Positions 1-5,957 of a stretch of DNA of 64,000 nucleotides are shown piece after piece. Location of the stretch: NCBI RefSeq assembly GCF_900239185.1, contig NZ_OENA01000054.1:1-64000 (forward strand), written 5' to 3'. Position 1 is the stretch's first letter. Each line of letters opens with the position of its first letter. The position numbers and the translations under genes are program-made. This DNA comes from Tenacibaculum finnmarkense (GTDB taxonomy: Bacteria; Bacteroidota; Bacteroidia; Flavobacteriales; Flavobacteriaceae). The notes under the pieces were generated by a model. It did not search any database. It was not told the DNA's origin and saw only the letters and a program-made list of their open reading frames with translations.

Positions 1-84
1 TGTCGAAACTATGAATTATTAATGGAATCTTCCGAAAATATAACCAAATTATCCGCCATAAAACTTTTATTGAATAAAATTTAA
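1..84 (+). other. Possible 3' end of an upstream gene
   Basis: Frame 1 is open from the window edge to a TAA at 82-84, reading 27 codons that end LLLNKI. The stop lies inside a copy of the right end of the MITE-like repeat (78-94), so the frame may be a real gene tail into which the repeat abuts, or chance. No family can be recognised from so few residues. Low confidence. Confidence 0.2.
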
Positions 85-96
85 ACAGGCTCTAAG
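78..96 (+). repeat. Solo right end of MITE-like dispersed repeat
   Basis: The sequence AAATTTAAACAGGCTCTAA matches exactly the right end of the complete repeat copy at 42156-42449. The rest of this copy, if present, would lie upstream of the window. Confidence 0.6.
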
Positions 97-192
97 TATA
101 AATTTCAGCAATTAAATCAATTTAAAAGCAAACTAAAATCAGCTATTATTCTTTTATTTTTTTGTAAATTATCGGCTAAAAAATCATTAAAA

Positions 193-825
193 TTGATAGA
201 AAAACTACAACAACATTACGGCTATTTATTTGAAGATGCTTTGCTTGAACAAATAGCCAGCGTAGCGGTATATAAAGAGTTTAAAGAAAATACGGTAATC
301 ATTGATGCCGATAGCGCTATCTTTTCTATTCCGTTAATTCTTAGCGGCGCAATTAAAGTTTTAAGAGAAGACAAAGACGGCGATGAATTGGTGTTGTACT
401 ACATTGAAAAAGGCGATACCTGTGCTATGACGCTTTCCTGTTGTATCAGCGAAACCAAAAGTAAAATTAAAGCTGTTACCGAAACCGATGTTACGGTGTT
501 AATGATTCCGAAAACTAAAATGTCGGAATGGTTTACTAAATATAAAAGCTGGCAAGAATATATTTTACAAAGCTATCATTCAAGGCTTAATGAATTTATT
601 GAAGCAGTCGATTCTATCGCTTTTTTAAACATGAACGACCGTTTATTAAAATACTTAAAAGATAAAGCAATGGTTATTGGAAATGATGTTTTAAATGTTA
701 CTCACCTACAAATTGCCAACGATTTACACACCTCAAGAGTTGTAATTTCTCGACTTTTAAAAGCGCTAGAAAGAGAATCAAAAATTAAATTACATCGAAA
801 TCAAATAAAAATATTAGAGTTTTAA
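193..825 (+). CDS. Crp/Fnr-family transcriptional regulator
   Basis: A 210-residue cyclic-nucleotide-binding-type regulator. Residues about 15-120 form the beta-roll effector domain and about 150-205 the winged helix, with the recognition region THLQIANDLHTSRVVISRLL. A cysteine cluster, CAMTLSCC (C77, C83, C84), lies in the effector domain. It is typical of a Bacteroidota subgroup and could sense redox state or bind a metal; this is inference. The start is a TTG codon at 193: it gives the expected MIEKLQQHYGYLF start and there is no upstream ATG. The gene stands alone with its own terminator at 880-915 and faces the integrated element. Target genes are unknown. Confidence 0.85.
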   Translation: MIEKLQQHYGYLFEDALLEQIASVAVYKEFKENTVIIDADSAIFSIPLILSGAIKVLREDKDGDELVLYYIEKGDTCAMTLSCCISETKSKIKAVTETDVTVLMIPKTKMSEWFTKYKSWQEYILQSYHSRLNEFIEAVDSIAFLNMNDRLLKYLKDKAMVIGNDVLNVTHLQIANDLHTSRVVISRLLKALERESKIKLHRNQIKILEF

Positions 826-879
826 TTTCACAAGGAAACAGTTTCTCAACACAAAAACAACTCTTTTCAGGAAACAATA

Positions 880-915
880 AAGCAATAACCTTAAAATAAG
901 ATTATTGCTTTTTTT
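880..915 (+). terminator. Rho-independent terminator of the Crp/Fnr gene
   Basis: AAAGCAATAA pairs with TTATTGCTTT around a short AT-rich loop and is followed by a T run. The left att repeat begins two bases later, so in the empty chromosome this terminator would separate the convergent regulator and tRNA-Arg genes. Confidence 0.8.
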
Positions 916-916
916 C

Positions 917-931
917 GTGACCTCGAAGAGA
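917..931. repeat. attL core direct repeat
   Basis: GTGACCTCGAAGAGA, identical to 8920-8934. It is a copy of the tRNA-Arg 3' end (T-arm and acceptor) left at the distal junction after integration. Confidence 0.85.
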
Positions 932-1070
932 ACAGAACCCGCTTAATTTGTAATAATCAGCAATTGAACTAAAAACACTACAAACCTAGTAAAATTAACT
1001 ACTTATAGTTAATTCCAAACCAAAAAAGCATTAAGTTAGATTAACATAAATTACAATAAGTTAAATTTTT

Positions 1071-1093
1071 TTCGGGATTATTTCGGAATAACA
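1071..1093. promoter_or_regulatory. Candidate integrase arm-type site (left)
   Basis: The segment contains ATTTCGGAATAA preceded by TTCGGGATT. A closely similar segment lies at 8843-8863, close to the right end. Matching short repeats at both ends, outside the core, are the expected arrangement for integrase arm sites. Binding is not shown. Confidence 0.4.
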
Positions 1094-1113
1094 CTAATTT
1101 AGCCCCTGTAAAA

Positions 1114-2403
1114 ATGTTTGTTATGAAAGTTAAATTTTTTGTTCGTGAAAATTACCAAAATCAGAAAATATACGTCCGTGTTTGGATTAGTAAAAAATTA
1201 GATGAGAGTACTTCTACAGGTTTTAAAATAAATAAAGGCGATTTTTCTAATACATACCAAAAACTTAAAAATAAAAGTACCATTAAGAACCGTACCGATA
1301 TAAATAAAAAATTATCGGTACTAAGCGAGTACTTAACAGATTCTTATAATTATACAGTAGCAAATGACAATCATTTTTATAAAGGTTGGTTAAAAAATAA
1401 TGTAGATAAGTTTTTTAATCGTGTAGAAGATGGCGACAAGTATAAAAAATTCTTAATTGATTGGATTAACTACTACATAGCTACTGAAACCCTAAACAAG
1501 CAAACAGGTAAACCAATTACTGACGGAACTAAGCGAAAAAATAAAAGTATTTTAAATACATTGATTTCTTTTGAAAAACATTTAAAAAGAAATATCCAAT
1601 TAAAAGAAATAAATTACAACTTTTATAAGGAGTTTGTAAGTTTCTGTATTAATAAAAAAGGTTATACACAAAATACAACAGGAACGAAAATAAGAGGGCT
1701 TAAAATGTGGCTGAATGATGCCAATAAAAGGGGCTTTTGTAATATTGATTTGTCAGATTTTAAAGGAATGACAAACGAAACTAAGGATGTTTATTTGACA
1801 AATACAGAAATTAATAAAATATTTGAGTTTAATTTTAATGATAATTTAAGACTGCTAAACGCTCGTAACTTGTTAATTATCGGCACACGTACAGGTTTGC
1901 GTGTTTCTGATATTATGCGATTAAATAAAAAAGATATTGCTAACGATATGATTACCATTAAAACCCAAAAAACAGGGGCGACAGTTGTAGTACCATTACA
2001 TCAGCAAGTTAAATATATTTTAGCCCGAAATAATGGAGAATTTCCGAAAGCAATATCAGACCAACGTTTTAACGATTATATAAAAGAAATATGTTTAAAG
2101 GTTGGTATTACTCAAATTGTAGAGGGTGGGAAACAAAACCCAAAAACAAAGCGTAAAGAATTTGGTAATTTTCCAAAGTGTGAATTAATAACCTCGCATA
2201 CTTGCAGGCGTTCATTTGCTACTAACTTATACGGTAAAATTGACAATAGTACAATAATGGGCATAACAGGGCATAAAACAGAAAAAGAGTTTTTAAAATA
2301 TATAAAAGTTACATCAACAAGACACGCTGATAATTTACAGAAATTATACAATCAGCAAGAAAAAGAAAATCCAACAAAAGCCCCGCTAAGATTGGCTAAA
2401 TAG
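1114..2403 (+). CDS. Tyrosine recombinase (phage-type integrase)
   Basis: A full-length 429-residue integrase. Residues about 5-90 resemble the arm-binding domain of Bacteroidota integrases, 105-210 the SAM-like core-binding domain, and 225-410 the catalytic domain. All catalytic residues are visible: R263 (TGLRVSDI), K286, H362 and R365 (SHTCRRSF), H387 (TGHK) and nucleophile Y396 (FLKYIKV). It lies about 180 bp inside the left att repeat, the usual place for the enzyme that inserts the element into tRNA-Arg. A second ATG at 1123 (MKVKFFVRE) is an equally good start. It appears intact, so the element may still be mobile. Confidence 0.93.
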   Translation: MFVMKVKFFVRENYQNQKIYVRVWISKKLDESTSTGFKINKGDFSNTYQKLKNKSTIKNRTDINKKLSVLSEYLTDSYNYTVANDNHFYKGWLKNNVDKFFNRVEDGDKYKKFLIDWINYYIATETLNKQTGKPITDGTKRKNKSILNTLISFEKHLKRNIQLKEINYNFYKEFVSFCINKKGYTQNTTGTKIRGLKMWLNDANKRGFCNIDLSDFKGMTNETKDVYLTNTEINKIFEFNFNDNLRLLNARNLLIIGTRTGLRVSDIMRLNKKDIANDMITIKTQKTGATVVVPLHQQVKYILARNNGEFPKAISDQRFNDYIKEICLKVGITQIVEGGKQNPKTKRKEFGNFPKCELITSHTCRRSFATNLYGKIDNSTIMGITGHKTEKEFLKYIKVTSTRHADNLQKLYNQQEKENPTKAPLRLAK

Positions 2404-2484
2404 TTACAATTATGGTTAAAATATATTACAAGCATTTTAGGTTTTTATATATTACATAAATATCTACTTCCGAGAGTTCATTTA

Positions 2485-2600
2485 AAAACCTCATCAAAAC
2501 AAACGATTTAAGCAATTGTAAAAAAGCAATAGTATATTTTGTTATTGTTGTTTATTAAAGCCCTTGGCAGTATGAATGTATTTATTTTAGATGAGGTTTT
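2485..2600 (+). repeat. 117-bp hairpin-ended repeat, copy A
   Basis: Begins AAAACCTCATC and ends TTTTAGATGAGGTTTT. The interior includes AAGCCCTTGGCAGTAT. The left arm has CATCAAAAC in place of CATCTAAAA, so the terminal stem has one defect. Same orientation as the other four copies. Confidence 0.9.
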
Positions 2601-2606
2601 AAGATA

Positions 2607-2853
2607 TTCATTTAGCTACTCAAGATAAAACTTTGATTGCTTCAGCTTCATTTGTTGCCCACGGATAAAACATTGAAAACATCTACTTCAGAAAATTCAT
2701 TTAGCTACTCAAGATAAAACTTTGATTGCTTCAGCTTCATTTGTTGCCCACGGATAAAATATTGAAAACATCTACTTCAGAAAATTCATTTAGCTACTCA
2801 AGATAAAACTTTGATTGCTTCAGCTTCATTTGTTGCCCACAGATAAAACATTG
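2607..2853 (+). repeat. 89-bp tandem repeat, three copies (third partial)
   Basis: Units begin at 2607, 2696 and 2785 with TTCATTTAGCTACTCAAGAT. The first two units are nearly identical over 89 bp; the third matches for about 69 bp and then diverges. The internal segment AAGATAAAACTTTGATTG is also found between the right-hand hairpin repeats (8422-8456, 8572-8606), so the two repeat families share a linker. Confidence 0.9.
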
Positions 2854-2879
2854 TACCAGGGTATTTTTACGGACACTTT

Positions 2880-2996
2880 AAAACCTCATCTAAAACAAAC
2901 GATTTAAGCAATTGTATAAAAGCAATAGTATATTTTGTTATTGTTGTTTATTAAAGCCCTTGGCAGTATCAATGTATTTATTTTAGATGAGGTTTT
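2880..2996 (+). repeat. 117-bp hairpin-ended repeat, copy B
   Basis: Perfect terminal inverted repeat: TTAAAACCTCATCTAAAA at the left pairs with the complementary right end (18 bp including the base pairs just outside the 117-bp unit). The loop is about 80 nt and very AT-rich, with a conserved GCCCTTGGCAGTATCAATG. Confidence 0.9.
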
Positions 2997-3031
2997 AAGA
3001 TATTCATTTGATATAAATCTTTTAACCAATA

Positions 3032-3064
3032 AAAAAGCCCCGCACAAGTTGTGCAAGGCTTTTG
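3032..3064 (-). terminator. Terminator of the XRE repressor gene
   Basis: AAAAGCC and GCACAA pair with TTGTGC and GGCTTTT around a single G. The T run on the minus strand follows the repressor gene, which ends at 3085. Confidence 0.85.
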
Positions 3065-3084
3065 AAATAGCTTTTAAATAGTTT

Positions 3085-3372
3085 TTAAAGTGAATTTGCA
3101 AAGATTTTAAAATCTTCAATAGTGGCAAAGGTTTTTAATTTATCGTTAATAATAACCTGTATTTTACTGCTACCATCTTTTGTAGAAACAAATAATTCTT
3201 TTATATCTACATTCAATACATCGGCAATTTTTAATAATAGTTCAAATCGTGGTTGCCTTTTATTGTTTAAAATCATACTGATTGCGTTTTCTGTTTTATC
3301 AACTTTTCGGGCTAATTCTTTGCCTGTAATACCTTTCTCTTTTAATAAATCTTTTAATCTTAGAATATTCAT
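3085..3372 (-). CDS. XRE-family (Cro/CI-like) repressor of the element
   Basis: A 95-residue protein from the ATG at 3372 (MNILRLKDLLKEKG); an upstream in-frame ATG at 3396 lies within the -7 promoter box and is unlikely. Residues about 5-60 are a classic HTH_3 domain, with ITGKELARKVDKTENAISMI as helices 2-3. The rest is a short tail. It is transcribed away from the small-gene operon, and the 150-bp gap carries four copies of a CAGAAAYGATWAT-like motif around both promoters. By analogy with temperate phages and ICEs it probably controls excision and replication. Direct binding is inferred. Confidence 0.85.
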   Translation of the reverse strand: MNILRLKDLLKEKGITGKELARKVDKTENAISMILNNKRQPRFELLLKIADVLNVDIKELFVSTKDGSSKIQVIINDKLKTFATIEDFKIFANSL

Positions 3373-3393
3373 AGTACAATTTTTTAAGTTGTA

Positions 3394-3401
3394 CAAAAGT
3401 A
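3394..3401 (-). promoter_or_regulatory. -7 promoter box for the XRE gene
   Basis: On the minus strand the box reads TACTTTTG, matching TAnnTTTG of Bacteroidota. No TTTG is seen at the -33 spacing. The first operator-like motif (3404-3425) directly abuts it. Confidence 0.55.
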
Positions 3402-3403
3402 GT

Positions 3404-3511
3404 AAATAAAACAGAAACGATAATTAAAACAATAAAAATAATCATTTCTGTTTGGCTGTATTATTATTTCTGTTACATTTGCATTGTAAAAATAAAACAG
3501 AAACGATAATT
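3404..3511. promoter_or_regulatory. Divergent control region with four operator-like sites
   Basis: A 22-bp sequence containing ACAGAAACGATAATT occurs identically at 3404-3425 and 3490-3511. Two inverted variants, ATCATTTCTGTTT near 3440-3453 and TTATTTCTGTTAC at 3463-3475, lie between. The sites flank or overlap the promoters of both the repressor and the operon, as in a phage-type switch. Confidence 0.6.
3451..3481 (+). promoter_or_regulatory. Promoter of the element operon
   Basis: TTTG (3451-3454), 19-bp spacer, TACATTTG (3474-3481): an exact flavobacterial TTTG-N19-TAnnTTTG promoter. It lies amid the four operator-like motifs and 46 bp before the first small gene. Confidence 0.75.
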
Positions 3512-3526
3512 TTATATAATAATACT

Positions 3527-3664
3527 ATGTACACACAAAAAGAAATGTTAGAAACTTTAGCCGATTTTATAAAAGAACTTGAAAAAAGCAAAATGATAAC
3601 ATTGCATACAGGCACGGAATTAGAAATTTTAGCAAACCGATTTTTAACAGGACAAAAATTATAA
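3527..3664 (+). CDS. Small protein, first gene of the element operon
   Basis: A 45-residue product starting MYTQKEMLETLADFIKELEK. The ATG at 3527 is chosen because the longer frame from 3452 overlaps the -33 and -7 boxes. It is charged, probably helical, without a membrane segment or recognised domain. First gene after the regulated promoter, a position often held by an antirepressor or excision regulator; no function can be assigned. Confidence 0.55.
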   Translation: MYTQKEMLETLADFIKELEKSKMITLHTGTELEILANRFLTGQKL

Positions 3665-3666
3665 TT

Positions 3667-3846
3667 ATGAAAAAGATTATCAAAATAGAAAAAGTAAATG
3701 TTATCAGCAAAAACCTAGATACTGTACAGGTTAAAAAGAGAATATCAGTATTTAATAAAATAGCAATCAGCTACTGTATGGGGTGGCATTGGTTAGACTT
3801 TTATCAAAATAAAGAAAGTAAATGTTATCAGCAAAAAATTAATTAA
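3667..3846 (+). CDS. Small hypothetical protein (59 aa)
   Basis: ATG at 3667 begins two bases after the stop of the preceding small gene and the frame runs to TAA at 3844-3846, starting MKKIIKIEKVNVISK. It is basic with an aromatic stretch MGWHWLDFY. A 36-bp direct repeat (3678-3713 and 3802-3837, two mismatches) lies inside it in different frames, so the 3' half may have been produced by duplication or insertion. Coding status is uncertain. Confidence 0.4.
   Translation: MKKIIKIEKVNVISKNLDTVQVKKRISVFNKIAISYCMGWHWLDFYQNKESKCYQQKIN
3678..3837 (+). repeat. 36-bp direct repeat pair
   Basis: 3678-3713 and 3802-3837 match at 34 of 36 bases, including a perfect 23-bp core with GTAAATGTTATCAGC. 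The copies are offset by 124 bp, which changes reading frame. Confidence 0.8.
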
Positions 3847-3897
3847 AAAAACTATTTCAATTTTTAGATTATGAATAACAACAAAGGAGTGTTTAAG

Positions 3898-4242
3898 ATG
3901 GAAATTAAACAGAGTAATTTGATATTTAAACCAACTACATTACAATACCTACAAAGTGGCGATTTTGTAGAGGACGTGGACTATTTACACAGTCGTGAAG
4001 ATTTAAAAAATAGTTTTTATAAAAGACTATTAAACGGACTTAGTAATAATGCTGATTTAATTTTTACCGATAAAATAAGCATTGAAATGCAAAAAGAAAC
4101 GATTAACAAAATTGATGCGATATGTAAATATGTTACCGAAAACTTAGAATTATACAATAAGATTCTGCAAATTTTACCGCAAACAAAAAGCATTTATAAC
4201 AGTCGGAAACCGTGTAAAATTATTGCATTAAAACAAATCTGA
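3898..4242 (+). CDS. Hypothetical element protein
   Basis: About 114 residues from MEIKQSNLIFKPTTLQYL. The ATG at 3898 has AAAGGAG eight bases upstream (3883-3889), an unusually good Shine-Dalgarno for this phylum; an in-frame ATG at 3871 would add nine residues. Mixed alpha/beta composition, no membrane segment, no recognised domain. It is the last gene before the terminator at 4263-4298, so it closes the first operon segment. Confidence 0.6.
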   Translation: MEIKQSNLIFKPTTLQYLQSGDFVEDVDYLHSREDLKNSFYKRLLNGLSNNADLIFTDKISIEMQKETINKIDAICKYVTENLELYNKILQILPQTKSIYNSRKPCKIIALKQI

Positions 4243-4262
4243 ACCTCATCAAATTGAAAGTT

Positions 4263-4298
4263 AAAAAGCCTTGTACGTTGATTGTATAAGGCTTTTTT
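4263..4298 (+). terminator. Terminator after the first element operon
   Basis: AAAAAGCCTTGTAC pairs with GTATAAGGCTTTTT around a 7-nt loop, followed by Ts. Confidence 0.8.
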
Positions 4299-4337
4299 AT
4301 TGCCTTTTTTTATCTTAAAAATAAATATAGTTAATGT

Positions 4338-4358
4338 GTCTGAATAAAAATAATAGAT
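4338..4358. promoter_or_regulatory. Operator-like motif 1 (TCTGAATAAAAAYAATAGA family)
   Basis: First of three copies of TCTGAATAAAAAYAATAGA in the element (others at 5173-5193 and 5211-5231). This copy ends six bases upstream of the -33 box of the next gene. Confidence 0.5.
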
Positions 4359-4363
4359 TTTAT

Positions 4364-4394
4364 TTTGTGTATTAATTAATATAGATTAGTTTTG
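4364..4394 (+). promoter_or_regulatory. Promoter of the 232-aa element gene
   Basis: TTTG (4364-4367), 19-bp spacer, TAGTTTTG (4387-4394): an exact flavobacterial promoter, 29 bp before the ATG at 4424. Confidence 0.75.
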
Positions 4395-4423
4395 ATACTA
4401 TTAAAAACAGTAATATAAATCAA

Positions 4424-5122
4424 ATGAAAACTTATACAGTAAGCGTAAAACATTACTTAAACACGACCTTAAAGCCGTCAGTTGTTGATGGTAAATTATA
4501 TTATCCTGTATATTTAATGATTAACGCAAAGCGTAAAACATCACGAATAAAAAGCCTTGTTTTTTTAAATAATTACACAGTTGAACAATTTAAAGAAAAA
4601 AACGAATGTATAAAAGAAAAAATTGTTTTTGAAATTGGTATAATTGAACGAATACTAAGGCTAACGGTTCGAGAATTAAAAGAATATAATACAACCTTTT
4701 TCAATGCTTATACTAATTTTTGTTTTGATGCTGTAATTACTATGGTTGATATTGATAAATATTGTTATAAGTGGGATGGTTTAAATTTTAAATTTTTAAA
4801 TAGTTTATTTTTAAAAGATTTATCTAGCGGTAAAAAATCACTTAGAATATTAGATTTTTTTAGTAATGAAATACAAAAAGACGTAAATAAGGAACTAAAA
4901 AAACAAATAGAAAATAATAAATTAAGTTATTCAGCTACGGAGGTGCTAAATGATTTTAATAAAATGGTGTTTTATGACTTGTTAGAATACTTTAATTTTT
5001 ATTTAAAAGGTAGCAAAAAGACTAGAGAATTAGTTTATAAGTATGATTTATCCTATATAAAATTCCACGGTCAAAAAGATATATTAAGTAAGTATAATAT
5101 AGTTTTTTTAAAAAATAAATAA
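4424..5122 (+). CDS. Hypothetical element protein with possible Arm-like N-terminus
   Basis: 232 residues, not recognised as a whole. The first 50 residues (VKHYLNTT..KLYYPVYLMINAKRKTSRI) look like the beta-strand Arm DNA-binding domain at the start of Bacteroidota integrases, but no catalytic recombinase domain follows. The remainder is helical and lysine-rich. It has its own canonical promoter and a terminator, and shares an operator-like motif with the downstream excisionase-like gene. A DNA-binding role, perhaps at the att arms, is a guess from the weak N-terminal resemblance. Confidence 0.6.
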   Translation: MKTYTVSVKHYLNTTLKPSVVDGKLYYPVYLMINAKRKTSRIKSLVFLNNYTVEQFKEKNECIKEKIVFEIGIIERILRLTVRELKEYNTTFFNAYTNFCFDAVITMVDIDKYCYKWDGLNFKFLNSLFLKDLSSGKKSLRILDFFSNEIQKDVNKELKKQIENNKLSYSATEVLNDFNKMVFYDLLEYFNFYLKGSKKTRELVYKYDLSYIKFHGQKDILSKYNIVFLKNK

Positions 5123-5129
5123 CGTAAAT

Positions 5130-5162
5130 AAAAAACACATCCTAAAAAGGGTGTATTTTTTA
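5130..5162 (+). terminator. Terminator after the 232-aa gene
   Basis: An imperfect hairpin: ACACATCC pairs with GGGTGTA around TAAAAA, with A and T runs outside. Confidence 0.6.
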
Positions 5163-5172
5163 AAAAACAAAC

Positions 5173-5239
5173 ATCTGAATAAAAATAATAGACATTTTTA
5201 AGTAATAAGTGTCTGAATAAAAACAATAGACTAATTTTG
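5173..5239 (+). promoter_or_regulatory. Two operator-like motifs and -7 box before the excisionase-like gene
   Basis: Copies 2 (5173-5193) and 3 (5211-5231) of TCTGAATAAAAAYAATAGA are 38 bp apart. Copy 3 ends in AGAC, making a GTCT...AGAC dyad. TAATTTTG (5232-5239) is a consensus -7 box starting directly after copy 3, but the -33 position (inside copy 3) lacks TTTG. This suggests activator dependence or repression at this promoter. Confidence 0.5.
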
Positions 5240-5245
5240 AATGTT

Positions 5246-5521
5246 ATGAGTAAAAAAATCATTTTAGAGGGTATCACATCAGCGGATTTAGTAAGCCAAT
5301 TAGCTAAATCAGTAAAGGAATTATTAACCAATAAAGAAACCACCCCAACGGAGCAAACGCCTGAATTTTGGACACGCCAACAAACAGCCGACTTTTTGAG
5401 TGTATCTCTAGTGACTTTGTTTAATTGGAATAAGAAAGGAATTTTAAAAACTTATAGAGTAGGGACAAAAGTATTCTACAGAAAAAGCGATGTTTTAGAA
5501 TGTTTAAAAAAGTCAAAATGA
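5246..5521 (+). CDS. Excisionase-like helix-turn-helix protein
   Basis: 91 residues. Residues about 40-90 form a MerR-like HTH_17 domain (RQQTADFLSVSLVTLFNWNK, then YRVGTKVFYRKSDVLECL), the fold of excisionases and plasmid or phage regulators. The ATG at 5246 is preferred to the TTG at 5237, which lies inside the -7 box; the transcript would then be nearly leaderless. Its stop overlaps the next start (ATGA). By position it is a good candidate for the directionality factor of the integrase or a regulator of replication. Confidence 0.8.
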   Translation: MSKKIILEGITSADLVSQLAKSVKELLTNKETTPTEQTPEFWTRQQTADFLSVSLVTLFNWNKKGILKTYRVGTKVFYRKSDVLECLKKSK

Positions 5522-5853
5522 TACAGAATAATATACAGGTTATTCAGTCCGTAATGGATGAAACGGCAACATTTAATTACCATACAAAGGAACTTAAAAA
5601 AGCCGTTGTACAGCAAATTATTAACGCTTTAGGTTCTTATAAGAAACCTTGTAAAAAAGGTAGCTTAATAATTCCGCACCCTAATTTGTTAGGGGCTTAT
5701 TTGTGTGTTTCTAACGTCCGCAATGCCTGTAAATTATGTTTGATAGGTGTTAATGATTATACTGAAACATTGCAAATAATTCAGTTAAACAATGAAATAG
5801 CAATCAGCTTATTATATGCTATAAAAAACACTTCCATCAAATGTATAAGATAA
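5518..5853 (+). CDS. Hypothetical element protein, coupled to HTH gene
   Basis: 111 residues from the ATG at 5518, which overlaps the preceding TGA, implying translational coupling. No known domain is recognised. It contains several cysteines (PCKK, CVSNVRNACKLCL) in the centre but no clear zinc motif. No membrane segment. Probably an accessory replication or regulatory protein given its place before Rep. Confidence 0.6.
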   Translation: MIQNNIQVIQSVMDETATFNYHTKELKKAVVQQIINALGSYKKPCKKGSLIIPHPNLLGAYLCVSNVRNACKLCLIGVNDYTETLQIIQLNNEIAISLLYAIKNTSIKCIR

Positions 5854-5957
5854 CCACGGACGGAATATGTAACGAATATAATAAACCGTATGTATTGATA
5901 TGCGAAAACAATCCATTAACGGCAGTAATTATCGATTTTAAAAGGATAGTTAATTGA
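5841..5957 (+). CDS. Very small hypothetical protein (38 aa)
   Basis: ATG at 5841 overlaps the end of the previous gene and the frame ends TGA at 5955-5957, overlapping the TTG start of Rep. The product begins MYKITTDGICNEYNK. The tight overlap on both sides suggests a translated linker peptide that couples translation into Rep. No homologue is recognised; coding status is moderate. Confidence 0.4.
   Translation: MYKITTDGICNEYNKPYVLICENNPLTAVIIDFKRIVN

Larger units (their letters stand above)
2404..3030. other. Gene-free repeat region, left side of element
   Basis: Over 600 bases without a credible gene. It holds two 117-bp hairpin-ended repeats (2485-2600, 2880-2996), three tandem copies of an 89-bp repeat between them (2607-2853) and a short unique link (2854-2879). 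A minus-strand open frame crossing one hairpin repeat is judged chance. Confidence 0.8.

Noticed and set aside
2607..2853. CRISPR-like array
   Set aside because: Units are 89 bp and directly adjacent, with no short repeats separated by unique spacers and no cas genes.
2904..3128. 74-aa minus-strand open frame
   Set aside because: It runs across a hairpin repeat and the XRE gene end; equivalent frames are artefacts of the repeat sequence.
3452..3526. N-terminal extension MAVLLFLLHLHC as a signal or coat-like membrane segment
   Set aside because: The extension overlaps the -33 and -7 boxes and operator motifs, so it is not translated from this promoter; hence it is not evidence for a phage coat protein.
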